Positions 22,926 to 31,688 of a DNA stretch of 64,000 bases are shown piece after piece. The notes below the pieces were generated by a model. It was not told the DNA's origin. It worked only from the letters and a program-made list of their open reading frames with translations, and searched no databases. A program made the position numbers and the translations under genes. Source of the DNA: Arthrobacter koreensis (GTDB lineage: Bacteria; Actinomycetota; Actinomycetes; Actinomycetales; Micrococcaceae); contig NZ_WACG01000001.1 in the NCBI RefSeq assembly GCF_009193255.1, positions 558,001 through 622,000 on the forward strand, read 5' to 3'. Each line of letters starts with the position of its first letter. Position 1 is the first letter of the stretch.

Positions 22926-23047
22926 TCCGCAGAAAGTCCGCCGCAGGTCCACAAACGCACCTATTCGGCCATGCAGCACCAACACCATAAAGCCCGAAAG
23001 CTAGCGGTAAAACGACATACTCAGCGGAGCCCAACCATTGTCTAGAG

Positions 23048-23067
23048 GTTCATCAACTTCCGCTAGG
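23048..23067. repeat. attR: right copy of 20-bp direct repeat
   Basis: It is identical to attL at 12844-12863. It reproduces the last codons and stop of yajQ without an attached open frame, which marks the right boundary. Confidence 0.92.
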
Positions 23068-23089
23068 CCTCCGGCCCGGCCGGACACGA

Positions 23090-23129
23090 CGACGGCGGCG
23101 CACCCCGGGTTCGGGGAGCGCCGCCGTCG
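23090..23129 (+). terminator. Original yajQ terminator, displaced past attR
   Basis: CGACGGCGGCGC (23090-23101) pairs with GCGCCGCCGTCG (23118-23129), and an inner CCCCG/CGGGG extends the stem. It lies 23 bp after the reconstituted yajQ stop in attR, the expected site for the native terminator before insertion. Confidence 0.7.
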
Positions 23130-23149
23130 CTGTTCCGGCCGGAACCCGC

Positions 23150-23827
23150 TTAGGGTGCCAGCTCGACGTCGTCGGCCGCGGGCCCGTCCGTATCCGGATC
23201 TTCCAGCGCGGCGCCGCCAACGGCCTCTCCCTGCCAGGTAAGCAGCTCCCTGGCAGGACCGCTGGCGGCGGGACGCGATTCGAGCACCACGATTCCGGTG
23301 TTGCTCAGCGTGTTGTGGACAATGAAGTCCGGTCCCACGTTGCGGGCGCGCGCCGTGGCCCAGGCCCGGATGATCGCGCCATGGCTGAAGATCACCGGAG
23401 TCTCCAGGCCGGTGCGCTGCAGCTCAGCCACCACCTCGTCGAAACGTCCCAGGGTTTCGGCGCCGTCCGGTCCGCCGGGCATCTGCAGGGACAGGTCCCC
23501 CTGCACCCAGGCGTACACGGTGCGCAGATAGGCCTGGATGGACTCGCTGTCACCGCGCATCTCAAGGCTTCCTGCGGAGATTTCCCGCAGTCCGTCCCGA
23601 ACCTCGATCGGCTGGGCCAGGGCGTCGGCAAGCGGTGTTGCCGTGAGCTGCGTGCGCACCAGGTTGGAAGCATAGACCCCGCTGATCTGTTCGTGCCCCA
23701 GCGCCTGCGGCAGGGCCGCCGCCTGTGCCATCCCGAGGTCTGTCAGGCTGGGACCGGGTGCGCCGGTGTCCAGCAGCCGTTCAATGTTCGACGGCGTCTG
23801 GCCGTGGCGGACGAGGATCAGCCGCAT
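23150..23827 (-). CDS. Histidine phosphatase family protein (phosphoglycerate mutase-like)
   Basis: 225 residues. The phosphohistidine motif LVRHGQTPSN is at residues 5-14, the second histidine is in FSHGAIIRAW, and the acidic general acid lies in LREISAGSLE. The family includes broad-specificity phosphatases and cofactor-dependent mutases; the substrate cannot be called. The C-terminal ~30 residues are acidic and disordered. The stop is 20 bp from the displaced yajQ terminator. Confidence 0.85.
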   Translation of the reverse strand: MRLILVRHGQTPSNIERLLDTGAPGPSLTDLGMAQAAALPQALGHEQISGVYASNLVRTQLTATPLADALAQPIEVRDGLREISAGSLEMRGDSESIQAYLRTVYAWVQGDLSLQMPGGPDGAETLGRFDEVVAELQRTGLETPVIFSHGAIIRAWATARARNVGPDFIVHNTLSNTGIVVLESRPAASGPARELLTWQGEAVGGAALEDPDTDGPAADDVELAP

Positions 23828-23874
23828 CTGTGCTCGCTCTCTGTGTCGTTGCCGGTTCCGCTCGGGCAGTTCGG

Positions 23875-24747
23875 TTAGGAACCGAGGGGACGTCCCGCCA
23901 TGTTTTCGAGGCGGCGGATCCGGTCCGCCATCGGCGGGTGGGTGGCCAGCAGGCCGCGCACGCCGTTGCGGAACGGGTTGGCAATCATCAGGTGGGAGGT
24001 GTTGACCAGCTTCTGGTCCGTGTTGGGCAGCGGTGCCTGCTGGGTGCCGGTTTCCAGCTTGCGCAGCGCCGAAGCCAGCGCCAGCGGATCGTCAGTCAGC
24101 GTCGCACCGTCTTCATCGGCGTCGTACTCCCGGGTCCGCCCGATGGCCATCTGGATCAGTGAAGCGGCCAGCGGCGCGAGGATTGCCATGGCGATCATGG
24201 CCAGCGGGTTCTGGTTGCGGCGGTCCCCGCCGCCGAAGAACAGCAGGAACTGGCCGAGCGAGGTGATGACTCCGGCGATCGCGGCGGCAACCGAGGAGGT
24301 GAGGATGTCCCGGTTGTAGACGTGCATCAACTCATGGCCCAGCACGCCGCGAAGCTCGCGTTCGTTGAGCAGCTGCAGGATTCCCTGGGTGCAGCACACG
24401 GCAGCATTCTCCGGGTTGCGGCCGGTAGCGAAGGCATTGGGCGCCATGGTCGGCGAAATGTAAAGGCGCGGCATCGGCTTGTTGGCCTTGGCTGAGAGCT
24501 CACGGACAATCCGGTACATTTCCGGCGCCTGGGCCTCCGTGACGGGGACGGCGTGCATGGCACGGATGGCGAGCTTGTCACTGTTCCAGTAGCTGTACGC
24601 GGTGGTGGCGAGCCCGATGAACAGGAAAATCCAGATGAACGCGGAACTGCCCGTGCCACTGGACAGCAGGCCGCCGATACCCAGCAGCACAGCGAAGAGC
24701 ACCCCAAAGAGGGCTGCTGTCTTCAAACCGTTGAAATGTCGGTGCAC
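23875..24747 (-). CDS. htpX: Membrane zinc metalloprotease HtpX (M48B)
   Basis: 290 residues from a GTG at 24747, with AAGGA 10 nt upstream; this gives the usual start [15 protein letters not shown]. Two N-terminal membrane helices (~9-28 and 36-52) are followed by the HEXXH site GHELMH (His138, Glu139, His142) and a later EYDADEDGA with the third zinc ligand. Two more helices flank residues 155-205. HtpX degrades damaged membrane proteins under envelope or heat stress. It precedes the histidine phosphatase gene by 47 bp. Confidence 0.93.
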   Translation of the reverse strand: MHRHFNGLKTAALFGVLFAVLLGIGGLLSSGTGSSAFIWIFLFIGLATTAYSYWNSDKLAIRAMHAVPVTEAQAPEMYRIVRELSAKANKPMPRLYISPTMAPNAFATGRNPENAAVCCTQGILQLLNERELRGVLGHELMHVYNRDILTSSVAAAIAGVITSLGQFLLFFGGGDRRNQNPLAMIAMAILAPLAASLIQMAIGRTREYDADEDGATLTDDPLALASALRKLETGTQQAPLPNTDQKLVNTSHLMIANPFRNGVRGLLATHPPMADRIRRLENMAGRPLGS

Positions 24748-24876
24748 GTGTACACGATCCTTCCTAGGCGGGAGGCCCCGCCCTCCCATCAGGAGCGCAG
24801 GTCCAGAACCTTCCGCAGTACTTTTCCTCAGCGTTAACGTATCCGGGATCCACGCTGTTCCGCAGCGCCGCCCGGC

Positions 24877-26148
24877 TCAGGGCTCGGGATGCCGGGCGTC
24901 ATAGCGGGCAAACCCAGGCTGCAGCCGGGCCAGGACCAGGACGGCGACGGCGCAAGCCAGTCCACCGGCGACCGCGGCCCAGCCTTCGCCAAGGAAGGAC
25001 GCGTCGATACCGGCCACCAGGTCACCGAGCCGCGGCCCGCCGGCAACCACCACGACGAACACGCCCTGCAGCCGGCCGCGCATTGCATCCGGTGTGGCGG
25101 CCTGAAGGATGGTTGACCGGAAAACTCCGCTGATCGAATCCGCGATTCCAGCAGCTCCCATGGCAAGCGCCGCAGGCAGGAGCCATGGCGAGACTCCGCC
25201 GCCGTCGTGCTCCCCCGCCAGGACCACCACTACTCCAAAGGCCGAGACCGAAAGTCCCCATGCCACCACCGACCACATCACGGCCAGCCCCTGCCGGCGC
25301 ACCAGGCCCAGCGGGCCGGAGAACAGCCCGGCCAGGAAGGACCCCGCGGCGGTGGCTGCGAGCAGGATTCCGACGGTTTCCGCCCCGCCGCCGAGCATCA
25401 GGGCACCGATGGCCGGCAGCAGTGCCCGGGGCTGGGCCAGCACCATCGCGGCGAGGTCCACGATGAACGTCATGCGGATGTTTGGCCGGGTGCCCAGGAA
25501 CGTGAATCCCTCCAGGACGGATTTCAGCCCGGCTTTCTGCACCTGGCCCACGGGCGGCATCGGATCCAGCCGGTACAGCGCCCACATGGCGGCGGTGAAG
25601 GTCACGACGTCGATCGTGTAGGTCCAGCCGTAGCCAACCTGGCCCACGAGCACACCGGCCAGCAGCGGTCCGGCCGCCATCGCAATGCCGAAGGTGATCA
25701 TGCTCAGCGCGTTGGCGGCCGGAAGCAGTTCGGGCCGCACCAGCCGCGGAATGATGGCACTGCGGGCCGGATGGTTCAGGCCGCCGGCTCCGGCGTTCAC
25801 TGCCACCAGGGCGAACAGCAGCCATACGCTTTCAAGGCCCAGCCACGCCTGGACGGCAATGCCGATGGTGGTCAGCCAGAGGACGACGGCGGAAAACAGG
25901 GCCACCTTCCGCCGGTCATAGGCGTCCACCACGGACCCGCCGTAGAGTCCTGCCAGCACCAGCGGCACCAGCCCCACGACGCCGAGCATGCCGACGTAGA
26001 GGCTGGACTGCGTCAGCTCATAGACCTCCAGGCTGACGGCTACGAGTGTCAGCTGCGTGCCCACCGCCGAGAGCGCGGTTCCGGTCCAGAGCCGGCGGAA
26101 ATCCCGGCTTTCGCGCAGCGGGGAGAGGTCAGCTAGCAGTCTGGGCAC
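24877..26148 (-). CDS. MFS transporter, enterobactin exporter-like
   Basis: 423 residues with twelve predicted helices. The first loop contains the family pattern SVVDAYDRRKVALFSAVVLW (motif A variant), and residue patterns such as LNHPARSAIIPRLVRPELLP are typical of the EntS/MFS_3 group. Such proteins export siderophores, drugs or macrolides. No transporter-linked gene is adjacent, so the substrate is open. Confidence 0.85.
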   Translation of the reverse strand: MPRLLADLSPLRESRDFRRLWTGTALSAVGTQLTLVAVSLEVYELTQSSLYVGMLGVVGLVPLVLAGLYGGSVVDAYDRRKVALFSAVVLWLTTIGIAVQAWLGLESVWLLFALVAVNAGAGGLNHPARSAIIPRLVRPELLPAANALSMITFGIAMAAGPLLAGVLVGQVGYGWTYTIDVVTFTAAMWALYRLDPMPPVGQVQKAGLKSVLEGFTFLGTRPNIRMTFIVDLAAMVLAQPRALLPAIGALMLGGGAETVGILLAATAAGSFLAGLFSGPLGLVRRQGLAVMWSVVAWGLSVSAFGVVVVLAGEHDGGGVSPWLLPAALAMGAAGIADSISGVFRSTILQAATPDAMRGRLQGVFVVVVAGGPRLGDLVAGIDASFLGEGWAAVAGGLACAVAVLVLARLQPGFARYDARHPEP

Positions 26149-26220
26149 CAGAGCAGTCTAGGCGAGCGCCGCGGGTGTTCCGTGATGCCGTGCACTACGG
26201 GTCCGGCCAAAACGTCCCTT

Positions 26221-26255
26221 CCCGGAGCAAAGCATGCTTACGATATTGCTCCGGG
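26221..26255. repeat. Inverted repeat between the MFS and MBL genes
   Basis: CCCGGAGCAA (26221-26230) pairs perfectly with TTGCTCCGGG (26246-26255), loop 15 nt. It lies 42 bp before the MBL start, so it may be an operator or leader hairpin. Confidence 0.5.
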
Positions 26256-26296
26256 CCTTACGTCCGGGACGTCCGCACTGTCCACCAGGAGGATCC

Positions 26297-27040
26297 ATGC
26301 TGACCCGCAATGTTGCCGAGGGCATCCACTTGATTGAGCACGCCTACACCAATGCCTACCTGGTGGAGGGCGACGGTGAGGTGCTGATTGTGGACACCGG
26401 GCTGCCTGCCTCGCAGCACGCGATTTCCTCGGCTGTCCGCTCCCTCGGGTACGGCCCGGGATCGGTCAGCGCCATCGTGCTGACCCACGGGCACTTTGAC
26501 CACGTGGGCACGGCGGCGAAACTGCGCGCTGAGTTCCGGGCACCGGTGCTCGCCAATCCCGCGGACCACTACATTGCCGCCCACCCCTACCGCTACGGCC
26601 ACGAACGGCCCCGGTTCCAGTACCCGCTGCGCTTTCCGGCGTCCCTGCGCCAGCTCGGTGCCATGACGATGGCGGGCGCGCTGGTGGTCCGCGGCGTGGC
26701 CGACGTGCTGGATCTGGATGAGGCAGCTGCTGCAGCGCTGCCGGGCACACCCGCACTGATCCACACCCCGGGACACACCGCCGGACACACCGCGCTGCAT
26801 TTTCCGGACCGCGGGGCGCTGATTGCCGGCGACGCCCTTGTGACCCTGAATCCCTACACCGGTGGCCGCGGACCGCAGATCGTCTCCGGGGCGGCGACGG
26901 CGGACAGCGCCGCGGCGCTCGCCTCGCTGCAGGCGCTGGCGGAGACCGCAGCACCCACGGTGCTCACCGGGCATGGGGAGCCGTGGACTTCCGGCATCCA
27001 GTCGGCGGTCGAGCGTGCGCTCGCGCAGGGGGCAAGCTAG
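26297..27040 (+). CDS. MBL-fold metallo-hydrolase
   Basis: 247 residues from the ATG at 26297, behind a perfect AGGAGG. Metal site THGHFDHVG (His64, His66, Asp68, His69), plus HTPGHTAGHT and GDALVT further on, place it with glyoxalase II-like or lactamase-like hydrolases with two zinc ions. The family hydrolyses thioesters, lactones or phosphate esters. It is convergent with the alpha/beta hydrolase pair. Substrate not predictable. Confidence 0.88.
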   Translation: MLTRNVAEGIHLIEHAYTNAYLVEGDGEVLIVDTGLPASQHAISSAVRSLGYGPGSVSAIVLTHGHFDHVGTAAKLRAEFRAPVLANPADHYIAAHPYRYGHERPRFQYPLRFPASLRQLGAMTMAGALVVRGVADVLDLDEAAAAALPGTPALIHTPGHTAGHTALHFPDRGALIAGDALVTLNPYTGGRGPQIVSGAATADSAAALASLQALAETAAPTVLTGHGEPWTSGIQSAVERALAQGAS

Positions 27041-27060
27041 TCCCCTTCCGGCGGGCCGGG

Positions 27061-27792
27061 TCAGGCGCCCCCTGCCTCCACCTCGTCCACTACCAGCCGG
27101 TGCAGTTCCGTATCCCCCAGCGGCCGGAAGTGTCCCATTGCCTCCAGCTGCAGGTTGCGGGCGCCGTCGAGCCGGCTGCCGCCGGGAATATGCGGATCAA
27201 AGGCCGCGTAAATCGAAGTGATCCTGGCGTTTGCCTCCAGGCTGGCCTGCAATCCGCGCAGCAGTTCGTTACGCGGTGAGAACGCGCGGATGGACGGGAC
27301 CAGGAAATAGCGGGCATACGGCGAGCCGGAAAAGGGTGCGTTCACGGCAACCATGCGGCGGATGCGGTGCCCCTGCGGTCCCAGGAGGACATGCTTGCCG
27401 ATCAGCCCTCCCTTGCTGTGCGCAACAATCACGGCGCTGTCCAGGTCAGCCGCAGTCAGGTAGTGCTCCACCCGCCGCGCCATCTCGTCGATCCGGCCCC
27501 GGTTGTAGCCGAGCGTCGTGACGGTATGGACCGGGTGCCCGCGGGCCGCGAGGGCTTCGGCGAGCGGACGCAGCAGCTGCCAGTCCTCGTAGACTCCCGG
27601 GATCAGCACTACCGGTTCGCGCTGCCCGGCATCCGGGTCCGGATGCAGGTAGGCCGACGGATCTTCGCGGCACAGGAAACCCTGGACCTGCCGGCGGGCC
27701 ACGTAGGCGTAGTCTGCCGCCCACGCGGCGGCCAGCCGCAGGCGGTACTTCAGTCCGCGCTCGGCGTCCGGGCGGGACACCGTGCCGCTCAC
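27061..27792 (-). CDS. Alpha/beta hydrolase (lipase-like)
   Basis: 243 residues from a GTG at 27792 that overlaps the upstream gene's stop (GTGA). The nucleophile is Ser in VAHSKGGLIG, the acid is likely Asp in DPHIPGG, and the histidine is in MGHFRPLGD. The oxyanion region is VVLIPGVYEDWQLL. The fold resembles lipases of the AF-related class. Coupling to the preceding hydrolase indicates joint expression; the substrate is unknown. Confidence 0.8.
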   Translation of the reverse strand: MSGTVSRPDAERGLKYRLRLAAAWAADYAYVARRQVQGFLCREDPSAYLHPDPDAGQREPVVLIPGVYEDWQLLRPLAEALAARGHPVHTVTTLGYNRGRIDEMARRVEHYLTAADLDSAVIVAHSKGGLIGKHVLLGPQGHRIRRMVAVNAPFSGSPYARYFLVPSIRAFSPRNELLRGLQASLEANARITSIYAAFDPHIPGGSRLDGARNLQLEAMGHFRPLGDTELHRLVVDEVEAGGA

Positions 27793-28547
27793 CGCACGGC
27801 CTTCCGGAGTTTGCGCACCCACTCGGCGGTGGGTTCGGGGCTGTTCCACATCAGGACATGGGGCGCAGCGGGAACCTCACCGAGCACGACGCCGTCGCGG
27901 GACTCTTCCAGCCGGAGCAGCCAGGAGCGGGGAACGATCGGATCCCTGCTGCCGCTGACCACCGCCACCGGGCAGTGCGTGAGTGCCAGCCGCGCTTCCA
28001 TCCGGTGGTCCAGCATGCTGCGGAGGGTGCCGAGGTACCAGCGCGGGCCCGTGCGCAGGTAGTCGGTGAAGACGATGCGGTTTACGGCGAGGGTTTCGTG
28101 CAGCGTGTCCTGGGCCAGCCGGAAGGCCTGGGCGGCAGCATTCCGCTCGGCCCGGTTCACGGTAGGGGCAAGGAGCAGCATCGAAGCGACCAGCCCGGGG
28201 TCCGCGAGCGCGGCTTCCACCACAACCTGGCATCCCATGGAGTGGCCGGCCAGCAGGGCATCTTCAATACCGGCCTGCCGCAGGGCCCCGGTAACGGCCG
28301 CGCCGTAACCGGCCATCGTGAGGCCTGCCTGCGGACGCTCCATTCCGCCGTGGCCTGGCAGCTCCACCAGATGGACGTTGTGGTCCCGGGAGAGTTCGCA
28401 TGCCAGGGGCTCGAAGTAGCGTGAGGAAGCGCCGATTCCATGCACCAGGACTACGTCTGGTCCGGGCGTTCCGGACGAACGGAGTCCTACCTCAATCCCA
28501 CCCGTGCGCAGGCGGCGCACCCCGGGCCTGGCAGCTGTTGCGGACAC
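27789..28547 (-). CDS. Alpha/beta hydrolase
   Basis: 252 residues. HGIGASSRYF is the oxyanion loop, the nucleophile Ser is in LAGHSMGCQVV, and the Asp/His members are in GSRDPIVPRS and APHVLMWNSP. It is typical of the esterase/haloperoxidase-like branch. The stop overlaps the start of the next hydrolase by GTGA. No partner gene fixes the substrate. Confidence 0.85.
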   Translation of the reverse strand: MSATAARPGVRRLRTGGIEVGLRSSGTPGPDVVLVHGIGASSRYFEPLACELSRDHNVHLVELPGHGGMERPQAGLTMAGYGAAVTGALRQAGIEDALLAGHSMGCQVVVEAALADPGLVASMLLLAPTVNRAERNAAAQAFRLAQDTLHETLAVNRIVFTDYLRTGPRWYLGTLRSMLDHRMEARLALTHCPVAVVSGSRDPIVPRSWLLRLEESRDGVVLGEVPAAPHVLMWNSPEPTAEWVRKLRKAVR

Positions 28548-28615
28548 TTCGCCTCCTGGTTCGCGGCTGCACTCACGGCCGCGCTTCCAGCCTAAGCCGG
28601 AGACTTAGGGGAACC

Positions 28616-28638
28616 TTATTATGAATAGATCAGAATAA
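28616..28638. promoter_or_regulatory. Fur/PerR-box-like AT-rich palindrome upstream of the fur-family gene
   Basis: TTATT at 28616-28620 and AATAA at 28634-28638 flank ATGAATAGATCAG, a 23-bp imperfect palindrome in an otherwise GC-rich region. The position, 16 bp before the start, suits autoregulation by the Fur-type repressor and control of the catalase transcript. Confidence 0.6.
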
Positions 28639-28654
28639 GCTGTACTCTTGTTGC

Positions 28655-29122
28655 ATGACTTCCACAGCAGCCTCCGCGGCAACCACTGACAAGTGGTCAG
28701 CGCAGCTGCGTGCACACGGACGCCGGGTCACCAAGCAGCGCCTGGCCGTGCTGGACGCCGTCGACCATTCCCCCCACGCAGGGGCGGATGAAGTCGCAGC
28801 TATTGTGCGGACCACCCTTCCGGACATCAGCCTCCAGTCTGTCTACGTAGTCCTCACCGACCTCACGGAAACAGGAATGCTGCGGCGGATCGAACCGCCG
28901 CACTCCCCCGCCCTCTATGAGACACGCGTTGATGACAACCACCACCACGCCATGTGCACCGGCTGCGGGCGCATCGAGGACGTTGACTGCGCCGTCGGGC
29001 ATGCACCGTGCCTGACCCCCAGCAACACCCACGGCATGACCATCCAGATTGCCGATGTGCTCTACCAGGGCCTCTGCGCCGACTGCGCAGCGAAGCCGGA
29101 CACTGCCGTCAAGACTTCCTGA
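28655..29122 (+). CDS. Fur family transcriptional regulator (PerR/FurA-like)
   Basis: 155 residues. The winged helix has [15 protein letters not shown] near residues 22-36 and [19 protein letters not shown]. The metal-binding part has [10 protein letters not shown] and LCADCAAK, two CxxC pairs for structural zinc plus the His-rich regulatory site. It is directly upstream of a catalase on the same strand (44 bp), the PerR/FurA-KatA arrangement of actinobacteria. It probably senses peroxide by metal-catalysed oxidation and releases the catalase operon. Confidence 0.9.
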   Translation: MTSTAASAATTDKWSAQLRAHGRRVTKQRLAVLDAVDHSPHAGADEVAAIVRTTLPDISLQSVYVVLTDLTETGMLRRIEPPHSPALYETRVDDNHHHAMCTGCGRIEDVDCAVGHAPCLTPSNTHGMTIQIADVLYQGLCADCAAKPDTAVKTS

Positions 29123-29165
29123 CCCCTTGGCTTTAACACTCCACCCAAAAGAAGAAAGAGAGAGA

Positions 29166-30656
29166 ATGTCGAACTTCACCACCACCCAGACCGGCACTCC
29201 GGTTGCCAGCGACGCACACTCGCTGTCCCACGGAGCTGACGGCGCGGTTGTCCTCCACGACCGCTACCTGGTTGAGAAGCTTGCCCAGTTCAACCGGGAG
29301 CGCATCCCGGAGCGCATCGTGCACGCCAAGGGCGGCGGCGCGTTCGGCGAATTCACCGTCACCGAAGACGTGTCCATGTACACCCGTGCCGCTGTTTTCC
29401 AGCCCGGCACCACCACCGAAACCATCCAGCGGTTCTCCTCCGTAGCCGGTGAAATGGGCTCGCCCGACACCTGGCGCGACGTCCGCGGTTTCGCACTGCG
29501 TTTCTACACCTCCGAGGGCAACTACGACATCGTCGGAAACAACACTCCGGTGTTCTTCATCCGCGACGGAATCAAGTTCCCGGACTTCATCCACTCGCAG
29601 AAGCGCCTCCCGGGTTCCGGCCTGCGTGACGCAGACATGCAGTGGGACTTCTGGACCCAGTCCCCCGAGTCCGCACACCAGGTCACGTACCTCATGGGCG
29701 ACCGCGGCATCCCGCGCTCCTGGCGTGAAATGCCCGGCTTCGGCTCCCACACCTACCAGTGGATCAACGCTGCCGGTGAGCGTTTCTGGGTGAAGTACCA
29801 CTTCACCTCGAACCAGGGCAACCACGAGATCACCGGTGCAGAGGCAGAGCGCATCGCCGGCGCCGACGCCGACTACTACCGCCGCGACCTCTACGAGAAC
29901 ATCGCAGAGGGCAACTTCCCGTCCTGGGACCTGCACGTCCAGGTCATGCCGTACGAGGATGCCAAGAACTACCGGTTCAACCCGTTCGACCTGACTAAGG
30001 TCTGGCCGCACGCTGACTACCCGCTGATCAAAGTGGGCACCCACACCCTGAACCGCAACCCGGAGAACTTCTTCGCCCAGATTGAGCAGGTGGCACTCTC
30101 CCCCGCCAACCTGGTTCCGGGCATTGCAGCCTCCCCGGACAAGATGCTGATGGCCCGCATCTTCTCCTACCCGGATGCCCAGCGCTACCGCGTTGGCACC
30201 AACTACAACCAGCTGCCGGTCAACGCGCCGAAGGCCCCAGTTAACAACTACTCCCAGGACGGCTACGGCCGCTTCGCCTTCAACTCCCCGGAAACCCCGG
30301 TCTACGCCCCGAACACCATGGGCGGCCCCGTGGCGGACCCGGGACTCGCCGGCGAAGGCACGTGGGAGAACGACGGCGCACTGGTGCGTTCCGCAGCGAC
30401 CCTGCACTCCGAGGACAGCGACTTCGGCCAGGCCGGCACGCTGTACCGCGAGGTGTTCGACGACGCCGCCAAGGAGCGTTTCCTGGAGACCATCACCGGT
30501 GCTGTTTCCGGTGTGCAGCGCCCGCACATCCGCGAAGCTGCGATCCAGTACTGGACCAACGTTGACGCCGGCCTCGGCGCCAAGCTGCGGGCCAACCTGG
30601 CTGCCGGTGAGACCACGGCCAACGAAAAGGCCGAGTTCGTCGGCGTCGCTGAGTAG
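29166..30656 (+). CDS. katA: Monofunctional heme catalase
   Basis: 496 residues, small-subunit catalase (clade 3). Distal histidine in [11 protein letters not shown] (His53), the asparagine region NTPVFFIRD, and the proximal heme-ligand tyrosine in [11 protein letters not shown] (Tyr335 by position, with Arg upstream) are present. It converts hydrogen peroxide to water and oxygen in the cytoplasm. Start ATG at 29166 behind a purine-rich GAAGAAAGAGAG stretch. Likely co-transcribed with the upstream Fur-type repressor and followed by a clear terminator. Confidence 0.95.
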   Translation: MSNFTTTQTGTPVASDAHSLSHGADGAVVLHDRYLVEKLAQFNRERIPERIVHAKGGGAFGEFTVTEDVSMYTRAAVFQPGTTTETIQRFSSVAGEMGSPDTWRDVRGFALRFYTSEGNYDIVGNNTPVFFIRDGIKFPDFIHSQKRLPGSGLRDADMQWDFWTQSPESAHQVTYLMGDRGIPRSWREMPGFGSHTYQWINAAGERFWVKYHFTSNQGNHEITGAEAERIAGADADYYRRDLYENIAEGNFPSWDLHVQVMPYEDAKNYRFNPFDLTKVWPHADYPLIKVGTHTLNRNPENFFAQIEQVALSPANLVPGIAASPDKMLMARIFSYPDAQRYRVGTNYNQLPVNAPKAPVNNYSQDGYGRFAFNSPETPVYAPNTMGGPVADPGLAGEGTWENDGALVRSAATLHSEDSDFGQAGTLYREVFDDAAKERFLETITGAVSGVQRPHIREAAIQYWTNVDAGLGAKLRANLAAGETTANEKAEFVGVAE

Positions 30657-30678
30657 CCTGCGGCCCTTCGGCTAGCTG

Positions 30679-30714
30679 AAAAGCGGCTGGTCCCTTCGGG
30701 GGCCGGCCGCTTTT
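30679..30714 (+). terminator. Catalase terminator
   Basis: AAAAGCGGCTGGTCCC pairs (with G-T pairs) with the following GGGGGCCGGCCGCTTTT and leaves a TTTTGT tail. 23 bp past the katA stop. Confidence 0.85.
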
Positions 30715-30719
30715 GTCTT

Positions 30720-30800
30720 CCCTCCCCATCGAGATGACAGAAACTGCCCGTCTCAGCGCTGTAACGTGCAGTTTCTGCTATCTCGATGATTTGGGGAGGG
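30720..30800. repeat. Long imperfect inverted repeat between katA and crtEb
   Basis: Left arm 30720-30748 (CCCTCCCCATCGAGATGACA, then GAAACTGC) is complementary to the right arm 30767-30800 (GCAGTTTCTG, TATCTCGATGATTTGGGGAG), with a short insertion in the right arm. It overlaps the last bases of the convergent crtEb gene boundary. It may be a bidirectional terminator or a repetitive element. Confidence 0.7.
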
Positions 30801-31688
30801 TTAGCGGGAGGGCCAGTACCAGATCAGCAGCATGGTGACGAGGAAACCGGTCAGGAAGTTCAGCTTCAGGAACCGCTTCCAGCCGGTGTTCGCTTCCTCG
30901 GACCGTTCGTCGGTAATACCCAGGAACGGAACGAGGTTCAGCAGGTACGGCACTGCCAGCAGTGCACCGAGCAGCGCGGGCCACGGGGTGAGCAGCATGA
31001 GGGCTCCGGCCGCAGCGTAGGCAGCGAAGGCCAGCCGCACTACGGTCTTGCCGCCAAGCACGGTGGCAATGGAAGACAGTCCGCCCTCGCGGTCGGGAAT
31101 GATGTCCTGCACGGCGCCAAAGGCCTGGCTCGCCATGCCCCACAGGAAGAACGCGCCCAGCACCGCCCAGAGTCCCGGGGTGAACTGCGCGCCGGCGAGC
31201 ACCAGCGCGTACACGGCCGGGGAGACGAAGTGCGTGCTCGAAGTAATGGAGTCGAGGAACGGCCGTTCCTTGAACCGCAGGCCGGGAGCGCTGTAAGCGA
31301 TAACCGCGAAAACGCTGACCGCCAGCACCAGCCAGGACAGCGGGGAGCCCAGAAACGCCAGCACCGCCAGGAACGGCACGTTGGCAGCGACCGCCGCCCA
31401 CAGCGTGATGCGGTGGAACCGGCGGTCCAGCAACGCTCCTTCCACGCCGCCCTTGCGTGGATTGCGCAGATCGGATTCATAGTCGAAGACGTCATTGATG
31501 CCGTACATGGCCAGGTTATACGGGATCAGGAAGTACAGCGTGCCGATCACCCATGCCGCGTCAATCCCGCCCGTGGTCAGCAGGTACGCGGCTGCGAAGG
31601 GGTAGGCAGTGTTGACCCAGGAAAGCGGCCGGGAGGAGAGCAGCAGCATCCGAAGGGTGCCGGGCGTGCGGGTGGCGGGGGCGCTCAT
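30801..31688 (-). CDS. crtEb: Lycopene elongase, UbiA-type prenyltransferase
   Basis: 295 residues, about eight helices. Prenyltransferase motifs NDVFDYESD (65-73) and a second acidic patch QDIIPDREGG match C50 lycopene elongases. It adds two C5 units (dimethylallyl) to lycopene to give flavuxanthin. It is last in the operon; its start overlaps the crtYf stop (ATGA). Gene order crtYe-crtYf-crtEb equals that of Corynebacterium glutamicum, which makes decaprenoxanthin. Confidence 0.93.
   Translation of the reverse strand: MSAPATRTPGTLRMLLLSSRPLSWVNTAYPFAAAYLLTTGGIDAAWVIGTLYFLIPYNLAMYGINDVFDYESDLRNPRKGGVEGALLDRRFHRITLWAAVAANVPFLAVLAFLGSPLSWLVLAVSVFAVIAYSAPGLRFKERPFLDSITSSTHFVSPAVYALVLAGAQFTPGLWAVLGAFFLWGMASQAFGAVQDIIPDREGGLSSIATVLGGKTVVRLAFAAYAAAGALMLLTPWPALLGALLAVPYLLNLVPFLGITDERSEEANTGWKRFLKLNFLTGFLVTMLLIWYWPSR

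Larger units (their letters stand above)
12844..23067. mobile_element. Integrated 10.2-kb element in the 3' end of yajQ, satellite-like
   Basis: It is bounded by a perfect 20-bp direct repeat (12844-12863 and 23048-23067) taken from the last codons and stop of yajQ. A tyrosine integrase lies 30 bp inside the left end, with an excisionase-type HTH gene next to it. Base composition is lower in GC than the flanks, most clearly at 20.3-21.6 kb. Contents in order: integrase, HTH protein, excisionase, small unknown ORFs, broken RepA-like ATPase, unknowns, terminase small subunit, ribbon-helix-helix/unknown pair, four HTH proteins. No capsid, portal, tail, lysis or large terminase genes are present. 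Confidence 0.93.

Noticed and set aside
12844-23067. A full prophage
   Set aside because: Only a terminase small subunit is present; there are no genes for large terminase, portal, capsid, tail or lysis in the 10.2 kb between the attachment repeats.
29133-30527. A 464-codon minus-strand open frame inside katA
   Set aside because: It is a shadow of the catalase gene; composition is typical of antisense GC-rich frames.
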